NCBI GenBank assembly: GCA_964530005.1 | Contig: CAZGZD010000010.1 | Location: forward strand, 1-33,045 | Reading direction: 5' to 3' | Origin: CAZGZD01 sp964530005 | GTDB lineage: Bacteria > Patescibacteriota > Microgenomatia > UBA1406 > GWC2-37-13 | DNA length: 33,045 bases | In this document: piece by piece, positions 13,335-21,497 of the stretch | Numbering within the stretch: position 1 is the first letter of the stretch | How the letters are laid out: each line of letters begins with the position of its first letter | The notes under the pieces: model-generated | Databases searched by the model: none | Told to the model about the DNA's origin: nothing | Seen by the model: only the letters and a program-made list of their open reading frames with translations | Program-made: the position numbers and the translations under genes

Positions 13335-14483
13335 TTACCTAATCAAAAATCTGCTATCTGCGATATTCCAATGAGTTGAAAGGTAAGTATTGTGACCTTG
13401 AGGACTTGTGTGAAAATAGTCATTGTTGTTGCAATCTAGTTGGTGCACTCGAATATCACCAGCACAGCTGGTGCTTGTATATTGGTCGCCGAGAAGACCC
13501 GAGTCTCTGTAGCACTCGACATCCAGGCCATCAGTACAGTGACCGGCCTGAGTGCTGTGTGGAGCTGAGTTTTGTACGCCGCCTAGGACATGTACAATTT
13601 CATGCGCCACGACATCTCTGTTCCAGCAATTGCGCTGAATTCCGTATTCAATTACAGCATAACCAGTCTTAGTGTTGTTGGGGTTATATTGATTGTTCAC
13701 ATCAGCATATGGCTGACCCGATTGTAGGGTTCCATATCCGCAAGTTCCATCGTTGAAATTATGCTCAAGAAAAACTACGTATTTTCTGTCATCACTCTTG
13801 TAGCCCTTTGCTTTTAGTTTACGAGTGACATCTTGAAACGAACGAAGACTTGTGGCATTGCCAACAATAATTTCCCTTACTGAGATTTGGCAGTCAGGGT
13901 CACGGGTCCAACGCACTCGTACCCGTCCGCCAGTTTTGGCGGCAGAGTCAATAAAAATAGCATCTACTCCAGCAGCGATTTCGCGAAGATAAGCGGCCCT
14001 TTCAGTCGTAAGTGACGGTTCATTCTGTTTGTGTAAAAATAAAATCTGCACCCGAGCACCGCCGGTGCCGGCTTGACCTGCACAGCTGCCGGTCTCAGGA
14101 GCTGCTACTCCGATAGTGTCAGTATCGGTCGCGCCTCGGCCGGTACGCTCTTTTTGAATTCGGTCTCGTATTTTAACTTTTTGGCTTTCTGGTATAGAAG
14201 TATCTTCGTTTGTTTTTTGCAGATAGCTTTTATCTTCGCCCTTATATCGTTTGAGTAGTTCGGGTGAGAACTTATCTCCACCGTGTGTGCACTTTTTAGA
14301 ATTTATATTTTTTTCAAGCGTGCAGTCCAGGGCTGTCTCCGCTGCATAGGATCTGTATTCAGTCAACTTTTGAGAGGCAAAATAAGTTGAGATTATGGCT
14401 AAAAGAGCAAAGAGTGTGGCGACAAGAATAAAAATTCTTTTTGGATTGCTTCCTTTTATTGAAGATTTCTTTTTGTGAGGCAT
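13335..14483 (-). CDS. Secreted zinc metalloprotease-like protein
   Basis: The 382-residue protein has a basic N-terminus and one hydrophobic segment (about residues 16-35), so it is secreted or anchored. A Lys/Glu-rich segment follows, then a catalytic region with the zinc motif HEIVH (His294, Glu295, His298). After it come APH (His309) and AGHCTDG (His315), one of which may supply the third zinc ligand. The spacing differs from the metzincin HExxHxxGxxH. Similar HE.xH.LG..Q..APHS..GHC.D arrangements occur in secreted actinobacterial proteins, by recollection. Many Cys suggest disulfides. A possible promoter TTGTGT-17-CATAAT lies in the 14484-14547 gap. Confidence 0.82.
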   Translation of the reverse strand: MPHKKKSSIKGSNPKRIFILVATLFALLAIISTYFASQKLTEYRSYAAETALDCTLEKNINSKKCTHGGDKFSPELLKRYKGEDKSYLQKTNEDTSIPESQKVKIRDRIQKERTGRGATDTDTIGVAAPETGSCAGQAGTGGARVQILFLHKQNEPSLTTERAAYLREIAAGVDAIFIDSAAKTGGRVRVRWTRDPDCQISVREIIVGNATSLRSFQDVTRKLKAKGYKSDDRKYVVFLEHNFNDGTCGYGTLQSGQPYADVNNQYNPNNTKTGYAVIEYGIQRNCWNRDVVAHEIVHVLGGVQNSAPHSTQAGHCTDGLDVECYRDSGLLGDQYTSTSCAGDIRVHQLDCNNNDYFHTSPQGHNTYLSTHWNIADSRFLIR

Positions 14484-14547
14484 TTAAATACTTTTACAGT
14501 TTGAGAATTATTATGTTAAGGTGTGTTTTTTTACACAAACCTAAGCG

Positions 14548-15624
14548 TTATTCTTTTAATTTCTTTTTGAAGTAATCAACAAAAGGAATAGCATTGGGGT
14601 CCTGTTCGTAGAGGAGTGATAGATACATGGTGAGATATCCACCAAGCCCCAAAAGCTCAAATACCTGTTCGATCTTGTTCGCTCCATGGAGTGGGAATTG
14701 ATACGTCTCGATAGTATTTTGCTCCACTACTTCACGTGTTATATCAAAGCGTTTTTTAATCCGATCAGAGTAAAGATTAGATGTAAAAAAGACGAATAAT
14801 CCCAGCTTCTTAATCTCTGGCGGGAACTTAAGGCCTTCCATGAGATGATGATTGAGCTCGGGGATTATGCGAAAGTCGGATATGGATTTGGCTGTCTCAT
14901 TGGTTTGGTTGGCGAGTGCATTACCGGTTCCTCTCAGGAATTCGGACACGATGTAGTAGGGATACTTGTTGTGTATTTTTTGTGCAAGCTTTTTGGCTGG
15001 ATTTTCTTCTTCATTTACGCTTACTCTAAATGACGCAAGAAGTGAGCTGAGCGCGGCAATTGCCGAATCGATCTCTTCATCTGTGGTCTCAATAAACCCA
15101 GCAGATACGAGGAGTCCCAAAAGCCCTCCCACTCCATATCCCACACCAATTCGTGGCTGTCCGGATGGGTTGTGGATAGGATCAAAGACATAGACAGGCT
15201 CATTTTTCTCCTTCAGGATTCTCTCAAGATCACCACCCGATGTGACTCCTGTGAAAAGTGTGCATCCTCGGTCGCGGAGTACTGGCTCGCTATAGACCAC
15301 TTCCTCAGTCGTACCAGAATAAGATGAGAGGACAATAAGTGTGTTTTTCCCAGCCCACGCAGGCGGCGAGTAATCATCTTGAATCTCAAGTGGTGCGCGG
15401 AGTTTATCTTTGAATAATTCCTTGATTATAAGTGCGGGGAAGCGCGATCCGCCCATGCCGCAGACGAGTATATTGGATGCCTTTTTATATTCCTTAGGAA
15501 GTGGAATTGCGCGTGCTTCTCGATAAGCCTGTTTAAGCTGTGCGGGGAACTCATCAACAGACTGGAGAGCGGAGGCGACATTGGGGATTTTAAGTAGAGT
15601 GTCAGTTTCGTTAAGGTCGATCAT
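14548..15624 (-). CDS. Bifunctional phosphoglucose/phosphomannose isomerase
   Basis: The 358-residue cytoplasmic SIS-domain protein interconverts glucose-6-phosphate or mannose-6-phosphate with fructose-6-phosphate. The first SIS domain shows LVCGMGGSRFPALII and VLSSYSGTTEEVV, which bind the sugar phosphate. The later part contains the family's ELNHHLMEGL with the catalytic base. Length fits the bifunctional PGI/PMI family of archaea and some bacteria. It is divergent from the UbiA gene, with a short shared AT-rich promoter region at 15625-15674. Confidence 0.9.
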   Translation of the reverse strand: MIDLNETDTLLKIPNVASALQSVDEFPAQLKQAYREARAIPLPKEYKKASNILVCGMGGSRFPALIIKELFKDKLRAPLEIQDDYSPPAWAGKNTLIVLSSYSGTTEEVVYSEPVLRDRGCTLFTGVTSGGDLERILKEKNEPVYVFDPIHNPSGQPRIGVGYGVGGLLGLLVSAGFIETTDEEIDSAIAALSSLLASFRVSVNEEENPAKKLAQKIHNKYPYYIVSEFLRGTGNALANQTNETAKSISDFRIIPELNHHLMEGLKFPPEIKKLGLFVFFTSNLYSDRIKKRFDITREVVEQNTIETYQFPLHGANKIEQVFELLGLGGYLTMYLSLLYEQDPNAIPFVDYFKKKLKE

Positions 15625-15674
15625 AGCAAAGCTTGAATATACAAAATTATAGTATAATGCACAGCGTACACAAT

Positions 15675-16595
15675 ATGAATCTCAAAAAGTTCACCATATT
15701 ACTTCGCGAGCTTCGAGTAAACCAGTGGGTAAAAAATCTGGTTGTCTTTACGGCTATTATCTTCTCTGGAAAGCTTTTCAATGGCGCCTTATTCCTGACA
15801 ACCGTATGGGCATTTCTCATATTTTGCCTTTTGTCGTCCACATCTTATGTGTTAAACGACATTATCGATTATCCCTTCGACGTAAAGCACCCGATAAAGA
15901 AAAATAGACCAGTGGCAGCCGGCAGCGTGACGATACAGGAGGCGACATTTATTGTCTTTGTCCTGACTCTTATCTCACTTTTGTTGTCCCTTCTCTTCTC
16001 CTTGCAATTTTTCTTTTTGGCTGTGCTTTTTATACTTCTTCACTTCTTCTATTCTTTGTTTTTGAAGAAATTTCCGGTCATTGATATCTTTTCAATATCG
16101 GCCTCATTCATGTTGCGAGCATTTGCAGGGGAGGTGGTCACTGGATTTCATATCCCAATATGGCTTCTTTTGACAATTTTCTTTGTCTCGCTTTTTATGG
16201 CTACAGTCAAGCGGCATGCGGAGCTTGTGGCACATGGCACAGGAGCCCGCTCGTCTCTTCTTCGATACAATGAACATCATCTTACATTCCTTACCACCAC
16301 GTTTGCTACAATCACTATCATCTCGTATTCCTTCTATACTTATTTTCAACAGTTGTCACAGAACAATAATATCCTCACGTCAGATTTTTTTGACCAGTTT
16401 GTACCCCAATCGCAATCACGGCGATGGATGATGATTACGATCCCACTTGTCGTCTACGGGATTGCCCGATACGCACAACTTTTATATGAGCGGGTACAAG
16501 GTGAGCGACCCGAACATGTGATTACCAAAGACATTCCACTCACCATCACAATCGCTCTTTGGGGCATCATCGTAATCGCGCTTTTTTACGGGTAA
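15675..16595 (+). CDS. UbiA family prenyltransferase, possibly decaprenyl-phosphate phosphoribosyltransferase
   Basis: The 306-residue membrane protein has about eight hydrophobic helices. The first aspartate motif NDIIDYPFD is followed by HPIKKNRPVAAG, and the second conserved region is VIDIFSISASFMLRAFAG. This combination, with an N-terminal LRVNQWVKNLVVF, is typical of the UbiA branch that joins phosphoribose diphosphate to polyprenyl phosphate. The assignment to that branch is from memory of the motif set. Upstream start codons (TTG 15633, ATG 15657) exist, but TATAAT at 15653-15658 favours the ATG at 15675, which has no Shine-Dalgarno sequence. Confidence 0.85.
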   Translation: MNLKKFTILLRELRVNQWVKNLVVFTAIIFSGKLFNGALFLTTVWAFLIFCLLSSTSYVLNDIIDYPFDVKHPIKKNRPVAAGSVTIQEATFIVFVLTLISLLLSLLFSLQFFFLAVLFILLHFFYSLFLKKFPVIDIFSISASFMLRAFAGEVVTGFHIPIWLLLTIFFVSLFMATVKRHAELVAHGTGARSSLLRYNEHHLTFLTTTFATITIISYSFYTYFQQLSQNNNILTSDFFDQFVPQSQSRRWMMITIPLVVYGIARYAQLLYERVQGERPEHVITKDIPLTITIALWGIIVIALFYG

Positions 16596-16613
16596 AGCCC
16601 TCAATCTAAACTT

Positions 16614-16838
16614 ATGCAAGAAAGAAGAACGAGGAGTCTAAGGCTGGTCGAAGGAACGACTCCCACCCGAAATTCATCCAAAGACCTTAGTAGAGGTAGT
16701 AATTCGGATTTGCAGCAGAGCAGAATTCCGCCTTCGGGAAATGTTTTTCAATTAAGACAGAAGCCGGTGGCTTCACCAAGAGTATTTATAAATGGACACG
16801 AAATCCCAGATTGGTTTATTGACAATGGAGTAACTTAA
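16614..16838 (+). CDS. Small hypothetical protein
   Basis: A 74-codon frame starts at the ATG at 16614, 18 bases after the UbiA stop. The N-terminal two thirds is basic and Ser/Arg/Pro-rich, probably disordered. The C-terminus (FINGHEIPDWFIDNG) looks like a genuine folded or binding motif. No family is recognised, and no ribosome-binding site is clear. It fills the space up to the trp promoter exactly, which mildly supports it. Confidence 0.45.
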   Translation: MQERRTRSLRLVEGTTPTRNSSKDLSRGSNSDLQQSRIPPSGNVFQLRQKPVASPRVFINGHEIPDWFIDNGVT

Positions 16839-16864
16839 GAGCAAACACTTCTCGATCTTAATGA

Positions 16865-16893
16865 TTGTTTTTTCTGGTTGTATATGGTATATT
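16865..16893 (+). promoter_or_regulatory. Promoter of the trp operon (TTGTTT-17-TATATT, extended -10)
   Basis: TTGTTT at 16865-16870 and TATATT at 16888-16893 are 17 bases apart, and TGG just before the -10 makes it an extended type. Transcription should start at about 16900-16901, the A of the leader-peptide ATG, so the leader mRNA is predicted to be leaderless. Confidence 0.65.
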
Positions 16894-16900
16894 TGTACCT

Positions 16901-16948
16901 ATGAACACACGAGAAACACAAGTGAATGCTTGGTGGGAAGCCCTCTGA
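16901..16948 (+). CDS. trpL: trp operon leader peptide (tandem Trp codons)
   Basis: The 15-codon frame encodes MNTRETQVNAWWEAL and ends in TGA. Codons 11 and 12 are adjacent TGG Trp codons, located just before a set of alternative hairpins and a terminator. Trp is the rarest amino acid, so two in a 15-residue peptide at this exact place are unlikely by chance. The peptide itself probably has no function: its translation measures charged tRNA-Trp. There is no Shine-Dalgarno sequence; the ATG sits at the predicted transcription start, as I recall for trpL of some rhizobia. Confidence 0.88.
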   Translation: MNTRETQVNAWWEAL

Positions 16949-17020
16949 ACTCTTGGAGGGTGATATTGTCGTGTCACCAAAAACTTGAAAATAGTACCCT
17001 CCAGATCGGAGGGTTTTTTT
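16941..17020 (+). terminator. trp attenuator with regions 1-4
   Basis: Region 1 is CCCTC (16941-16945), overlapping the leader-peptide end. Region 2 is TTGGAGGGTG (16953-16962), region 3 TACCCTCCAG (16995-17004) and region 4 GGAGGGT (17008-17014), followed by six more T residues. Regions 1:2 pair over 5 bp. Regions 2:3 pair over about 10 bp, forming the antiterminator. Regions 3:4 pair over 7 bp with a 5-base loop and T-run, forming the terminator. A ribosome stalled on the Trp codons at 16931-16936 would cover region 1 and allow 2:3; a ribosome reaching the TGA would cover region 2 and allow 3:4. Confidence 0.88.
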
Positions 17021-17099
17021 GTGGACAGAAAACATTAATATATACATATATAAATAAAAGCAAAAACTAAAAGTTAGAGGTTAGAAGAAAAATAAAACT

Positions 17100-18446
17100 A
17101 TGACAGATTTACCAAAAATCAAGATTGCTGGCAAGCCAATAACCGTGAAGTTTGCGGAGGATGTGGATTTTTATGGCTTATTTAAGAAAATAGAGCGACA
17201 TTTTGACACATGTTTTATATTTGAGTCCCTCGGTGAGGAAGGCAAATTTGCCCGCTATTCAATCATGGGATTTGATCCAGTTCAGACAATCTCAGCCCGC
17301 GAGAATAACTTAATCATCGATGACCGTGCATATCCAGTTGAAAATCCTTATTTTGCCCTACGTTCTATAATGCCGACTACTACACTCACTGCTGATTATG
17401 CTGGAGGGCTTGTGGGCTACTTAAGCTATGAGTCCGCTAATTATTTTGAGCCATCGGTGAATTTAAAAATCCACGACTCATTTGATCAATTTATGTTTGG
17501 GGTCTATACAGATGGCCTGATTTTGGACAAGTTGACTGGTGAGCTTTTTTACTTTTATTACGATGTTGATCGTCGCGACGCATTGGAAAAAATAATGCGC
17601 CCAGATTTAGTAGATAAATCATTGGATGCCAAATTTGTACGTGATACACTGGACGAAAAAGAACACGCGCAGATTGTTGAGAAGGTAAAAGAACAGATTC
17701 GGGCAGGTAATACTTTTCAATGCGAGGTGGGATTTAAGTCTGAGTATCAGATATCAGGCAACGTACTTGAGATTTATGAAAAATTAAGAATGAGTAATCC
17801 CTCGCCATTTATGTACTACCTAAAATTTGGAGACAAGAAAATAATTGGCGCGAGTCCTGAGCTTTTATATTCTCAACGGGCCGGGGAGATGACCACACGC
17901 CCATTAGCTGGCACCACGAGGCGAGGCAGGGATGCAAAAGAAGATCAACATCTTGCCAGGGCTCTGTTGGCCGATCCCAAAGAACGCGCGGAGCACAGTA
18001 TGCTCGTTGATCTGCATCGCAACGATATCGGGCGGGTAGCTCAGTTTGGCACCGTGCGGATACGAGAACTTATGAGTGTCAAAAAATTCTCACACGTGCA
18101 GCATATCTCAAGTGAGATTGTGGGGCTTATTCGACCTGATACGGACATGTTCTCAGGCCTTGCCAGTAATTTTCCCATGGGCACAGTATGTGGCACGCCG
18201 AAGATTGAGACAATGAAAATTATAGACGCAAATGAGCCAACTGCACGTGGACCGTATGGGGGCGGAGTCGGACATTTTGGATTCAATGGAGATTGTACTT
18301 TTGCACTTGCTCTTCGCTCGCTATTTATATCAGGCGATTATGCATACACTCAGACAAGTAGTGGGATTGTGTATGACTCAATCCCAGAAAATGAATATTT
18401 TGAAATTCAAAATAAATTAGCGAGTATGCGGGAGGTGCTGGAGTGA
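17100..18446 (+). CDS. trpE: Anthranilate synthase component I
   Basis: TrpE converts chorismate, with ammonia from TrpG, to anthranilate, the first step of tryptophan synthesis. The 448-residue protein has the chorismate-binding core: PLAGTTRRGRD, DPKERAEHSMLVDLHRNDIGRV, FSHVQHISSE, and FPMGTVCGTPKIETM. The N-terminal FESLG...RYSIMG region corresponds to the tryptophan feedback site. Several normally fixed positions differ (DLHRND for DLGRND, GTVCGTPK for GTVSGAPK), but catalytic Glu and His equivalents appear present. The start at 17100 follows an 80-base leader after the attenuator; AGAGG lies about 20 bases upstream, so the ribosome-binding site is weak. Confidence 0.95.
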   Translation: MTDLPKIKIAGKPITVKFAEDVDFYGLFKKIERHFDTCFIFESLGEEGKFARYSIMGFDPVQTISARENNLIIDDRAYPVENPYFALRSIMPTTTLTADYAGGLVGYLSYESANYFEPSVNLKIHDSFDQFMFGVYTDGLILDKLTGELFYFYYDVDRRDALEKIMRPDLVDKSLDAKFVRDTLDEKEHAQIVEKVKEQIRAGNTFQCEVGFKSEYQISGNVLEIYEKLRMSNPSPFMYYLKFGDKKIIGASPELLYSQRAGEMTTRPLAGTTRRGRDAKEDQHLARALLADPKERAEHSMLVDLHRNDIGRVAQFGTVRIRELMSVKKFSHVQHISSEIVGLIRPDTDMFSGLASNFPMGTVCGTPKIETMKIIDANEPTARGPYGGGVGHFGFNGDCTFALALRSLFISGDYAYTQTSSGIVYDSIPENEYFEIQNKLASMREVLE

Positions 18447-19048
18447 TGAAAATCCTTTTAATTGATAATTATGATTCGTTTACATTTAATCTCTATCAGT
18501 ATGTCGGAGAGATTCTACAAGGTAAGAGTATGGATTTTAGTTTAGATGTCGTACGAAATAATGAGATCACAATTGCCGAAATAAAAAAAAGAGGATACGA
18601 CAAGATTATTATTTCACCAGGCCCTGGAGACCCAAGCGATGCCAAATATTTTGGTGTATGTACAGAGGTTTTGACTATTCTTGGAAAGACAACTCCAGTA
18701 CTTGGCGTATGTCTGGGAATGCAAGGTATAGCTCATTGTTTTGGCGGACAAATTGTGCGGGCAGGTGTCCCTATGCATGGCAAGACCAGCGAGATCACAC
18801 ATGATAATCAAGGAGTATTTATTGGTATCCCTCAAAAAATCAATGTTATGCGATATCACTCACTAATTGTTGAGCCAAATAGCGTACCAGATTCCTTAGA
18901 AATTACGGCCAAAATTGTTGATGGTAGTGAGATTATGGGGCTTCGACATAAGCAGTACCCGATAGAGGGCGTACAATTTCATCCAGAGTCTTTTGCTACA
19001 GATGGCGGGAAATTAATGCTTAAGAATTTTATAATAGGAGGAAAATAA
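18446..19048 (+). CDS. trpG: Anthranilate synthase component II (glutamine amidotransferase)
   Basis: The 200-residue class I amidotransferase supplies ammonia to TrpE. It has LLIDNYDSFTFNL at the start, the oxyanion segment ISPGPGDP, the nucleophile elbow GVCLGMQG with catalytic Cys, and the His/Glu pair in GVQFHPES. The ATG at 18446 overlaps the trpE TGA by one base (TGATG), giving translational coupling; a GTG at 18443 is a less likely start. AGGTG about ten bases upstream can act as the ribosome-binding site. It is a separate subunit, not fused to trpE or trpD. Confidence 0.96.
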   Translation: MKILLIDNYDSFTFNLYQYVGEILQGKSMDFSLDVVRNNEITIAEIKKRGYDKIIISPGPGDPSDAKYFGVCTEVLTILGKTTPVLGVCLGMQGIAHCFGGQIVRAGVPMHGKTSEITHDNQGVFIGIPQKINVMRYHSLIVEPNSVPDSLEITAKIVDGSEIMGLRHKQYPIEGVQFHPESFATDGGKLMLKNFIIGGK

Positions 19049-19050
19049 TT

Positions 19051-20079
19051 ATGGACTCAAAAGAACTTTTGCAAAAAGTCATAAATCGCCAAGATCTTAC
19101 TATAGAAGAGGCGAATTTTTTGATGCGACAAGTAGGCACAGGGAAGATGGATCCGATACAGATCGGGGGCTTCCTTACGGCTTTAGCCACAAAGGGCGAA
19201 TCAGTGGAGGAGATTGTTGGATTTGTTACTGCCATGCGAGAGCTTATGGTGCCAATTAAAAATAACGGAGTAGAGATCGATGTATGCGGGACTGGTGGCG
19301 ATACAAAAAACACCTTTAATATCTCAACAGCAGTTTCAATAGTTGTAGCAGCAGCGGAGGGTAATGTAGCAAAGCATGGAAATCGAGCGGTTTCCTCATC
19401 GAGTGGGAGTGCTGATGTTTTGGAGGAGCTGGGAGTAAATATTAATATTACTCCACGTCAAGCAGAAGAAGTATTGCAAGAAGTAAAAATAGTTTTTTTG
19501 TTTGCTCCCAACTTTCATCCTGCTATGAAATATGTCGTGCCGGTACGACGAGCACTTGGTGTACGTACCGTCTTTAACTATTTAGGGCCACTACTTAATC
19601 CCGCAGGAGTAAAGCGTCAACTTATTGGGGTACCAACTCCTGAGATTGCCAAAAAGATTGCTGAGGTGTGCTCAAGACTTAACTATACCCATGCACTTAT
19701 CGTATCATCAGAAGATGGTCTGGATGAGATAAGTGTTAGTACGACCACCCATGCATATGAAGTAAAAAACTCACAGATCAAAGAGCCAAAGATTATTGAT
19801 CCTCGTGAATTTGGAATAAATAGGGCTTCATCGTTATTTTTAAGAGTAGGCAATGTAAAAGAAAGCGCAAAGATTATTAGGGGCTTGTTGAATGGGATTT
19901 TGATAAATCAAAGTGAATGCGAAGATGTTGTTGCTCTCAATGCAGCATATGCATTATATGTTGCAGGAGTTGTGGGAGATGTGAAAGAAGCGTTGGAACG
20001 CGCTCGAGAAGTCATTAACAATGGGCAGGCCCTAAACGTTTTGAAGTCCCTAGTTACTAAAACCCAGTCCTATGTCTAA
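19051..20079 (+). CDS. trpD: Anthranilate phosphoribosyltransferase
   Basis: TrpD joins anthranilate and PRPP to phosphoribosylanthranilate. The 342-residue product has the PRPP/Mg signature VCGTGGDTKNTFNIST, then KHGNRAVSSSSGSADVLEELG, and HPAMKYVVPVRRALGVRTVFNYLGPLLNPA, all diagnostic of the family. GGAGG lies nine bases before the ATG, and the gene begins two bases after trpG. The length is normal. The last eight bases overlap trpC, consistent with a tightly coupled operon. Confidence 0.97.
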   Translation: MDSKELLQKVINRQDLTIEEANFLMRQVGTGKMDPIQIGGFLTALATKGESVEEIVGFVTAMRELMVPIKNNGVEIDVCGTGGDTKNTFNISTAVSIVVAAAEGNVAKHGNRAVSSSSGSADVLEELGVNINITPRQAEEVLQEVKIVFLFAPNFHPAMKYVVPVRRALGVRTVFNYLGPLLNPAGVKRQLIGVPTPEIAKKIAEVCSRLNYTHALIVSSEDGLDEISVSTTTHAYEVKNSQIKEPKIIDPREFGINRASSLFLRVGNVKESAKIIRGLLNGILINQSECEDVVALNAAYALYVAGVVGDVKEALERAREVINNGQALNVLKSLVTKTQSYV

Positions 20080-20863
20080 AAATATTCTTGACGAGATAGT
20101 CGCAAATACACGCCGTGAGGTTGAGGATCGCCAAAATAAGGTGACGCTTAATTTTTTAAAAGAACAAATAGTCATAGGCGAGCGAGATAGTTCGTTCGTT
20201 GATGCAATTTTGAATCCATCAGATGTAGATGTAGCGATAATTGGTGAGATCAAACTGGCTGCGCCGTCTGTGGGTGAGTTGGCGACTGAGCAAGAAGTGG
20301 TGCCCACAGCTGTTTCTTATCAAGGAGCTGGAGTTGATGCTATATCAGTCATTACAGATCACAAATATTTTAAGGGAGATATTGAATTTATCCAGCGTGT
20401 CAAAAATCATGTGTCTGCCCCGATACTTCAGAAAGATTTTGTAGTGGACGAGTACCAGATTTATGAAGCGGTACAAGCAGGGTCCAACGCCATCCTTCTA
20501 ATTGCGCGTATTGTAGATGCTCCGACACTGCAAAAATTTGTTGGCACTTGCGCCGAGCTTGGGATTGAGCCTATTGTTGAGATATATGACGATCTTGACG
20601 TGGAGAAAACAGCTGCCTCAGGCGCTCGTGTAATTGCTGTGAATGCTCGGAATCTTACGACATTTGAGGTTGATATTGACAACGCGTGTGGACTTTTAGA
20701 ACAGCTTGATGAGGATTTCATAAAACTTGGTTTTTCTGGTGTGTCTGCACGGAGCGATGTTGAAAAGTATTCGGGCGCCGGGGCACGAGGGGTGCTTGTT
20801 GGCACAAGCCTTATGAAGGCTGTGGATATAAAAAGCTATATATCAGAATTGAAAGGAATATAA
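20072..20863 (+). CDS. trpC: Indole-3-glycerol phosphate synthase
   Basis: The (beta/alpha)8-barrel enzyme closes the indole ring, making indole-3-glycerol phosphate. In the 263 residues, IGEIKLAAPSVGEL replaces the more usual EIKRASPSKG but keeps the catalytic Glu-Ile-Lys. DAISVITDHKYFKGD, LQKDFVVDEYQIYEA, and VNARNLTTFEVD follow in the family order, and GFSGVSARSDVE with GVLVGTSLMK forms the phosphate site. The ATG at 20072 overlaps the trpD end. It stands alone and is not fused to trpF. Confidence 0.95.
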   Translation: MSKNILDEIVANTRREVEDRQNKVTLNFLKEQIVIGERDSSFVDAILNPSDVDVAIIGEIKLAAPSVGELATEQEVVPTAVSYQGAGVDAISVITDHKYFKGDIEFIQRVKNHVSAPILQKDFVVDEYQIYEAVQAGSNAILLIARIVDAPTLQKFVGTCAELGIEPIVEIYDDLDVEKTAASGARVIAVNARNLTTFEVDIDNACGLLEQLDEDFIKLGFSGVSARSDVEKYSGAGARGVLVGTSLMKAVDIKSYISELKGI

Positions 20864-20867
20864 ATAT

Positions 20868-21497
20868 ATGAATATAAAGGTCAAAATCTGTGGAATTCGA
20901 TCAATAGATTCGGCGCAAGCGACAGTATCTGCTGGTGCGGATTTTATCGGGCTTAATTTCGTGCCGACATCTGCCCGAAGAATTTCACAAGAAGCGGCGA
21001 GAGAAATATTAGGAGTAGTCGGGGAAAAGATAAAAAAAGTCGGAGTTTTTCAAGACCAACCCATTGAATATATCCAACAAATAGCAGATGATCTAAGATT
21101 TGATTATGTTCAGCTGCATGGGGAAGAAGACCAAGAATACATCGATACGTTGAAAAAAGTGGGGGTAATTAAAGCAATAAGTCTGGAAAGCGATTTTGAT
21201 ATAAATCAGACTGAGGACGAGCTGAGTCGGTTCAGAGCAGATTATTTTTTGCTTGACCGCAAAAATCGCGGTACAGGTGCGGGTTTAAATCCTGAGAAGG
21301 TAAAAATCTTGGCACAAAAGTATTCTGTTATTCTTGGTGGAGGATTGACGCCTGAGTCGGTTGAACTAGCGGTATCTATTACTCATCCAGCTGGTGTGGA
21401 TGTTGCGGGCGGGATAGAGACAGATGGCGTAGAAGATATTGAAAAAATAAAATTATTTATTAAAAATGCAAAAAATGAACAAATCCAAACAATATAA
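20868..21497 (+). CDS. trpF: Phosphoribosylanthranilate isomerase
   Basis: TrpF isomerises phosphoribosylanthranilate to the deoxyribulose form used by TrpC. The 209-residue barrel begins with VKICGIRS (catalytic Cys), has FIGLNFVPTSARRIS, YVQLHGEED, LLDRKNRGTGAGLN with the catalytic Asp, and ILGGGLTPESV with GVDVAGGIET for phosphate binding. The start lies four bases after trpC. Its last 32 bases overlap the start of trpB in another frame, an unusually long overlap within this operon. Confidence 0.95.
   Translation: MNIKVKICGIRSIDSAQATVSAGADFIGLNFVPTSARRISQEAAREILGVVGEKIKKVGVFQDQPIEYIQQIADDLRFDYVQLHGEEDQEYIDTLKKVGVIKAISLESDFDINQTEDELSRFRADYFLLDRKNRGTGAGLNPEKVKILAQKYSVILGGGLTPESVELAVSITHPAGVDVAGGIETDGVEDIEKIKLFIKNAKNEQIQTI

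Noticed and set aside
16839..17099. T-box or TRAP-type control of the trp operon
   Set aside because: There is no T-box consensus and no series of GAG/UAG repeats; the tandem Trp codons and three alternative stems explain the region better.
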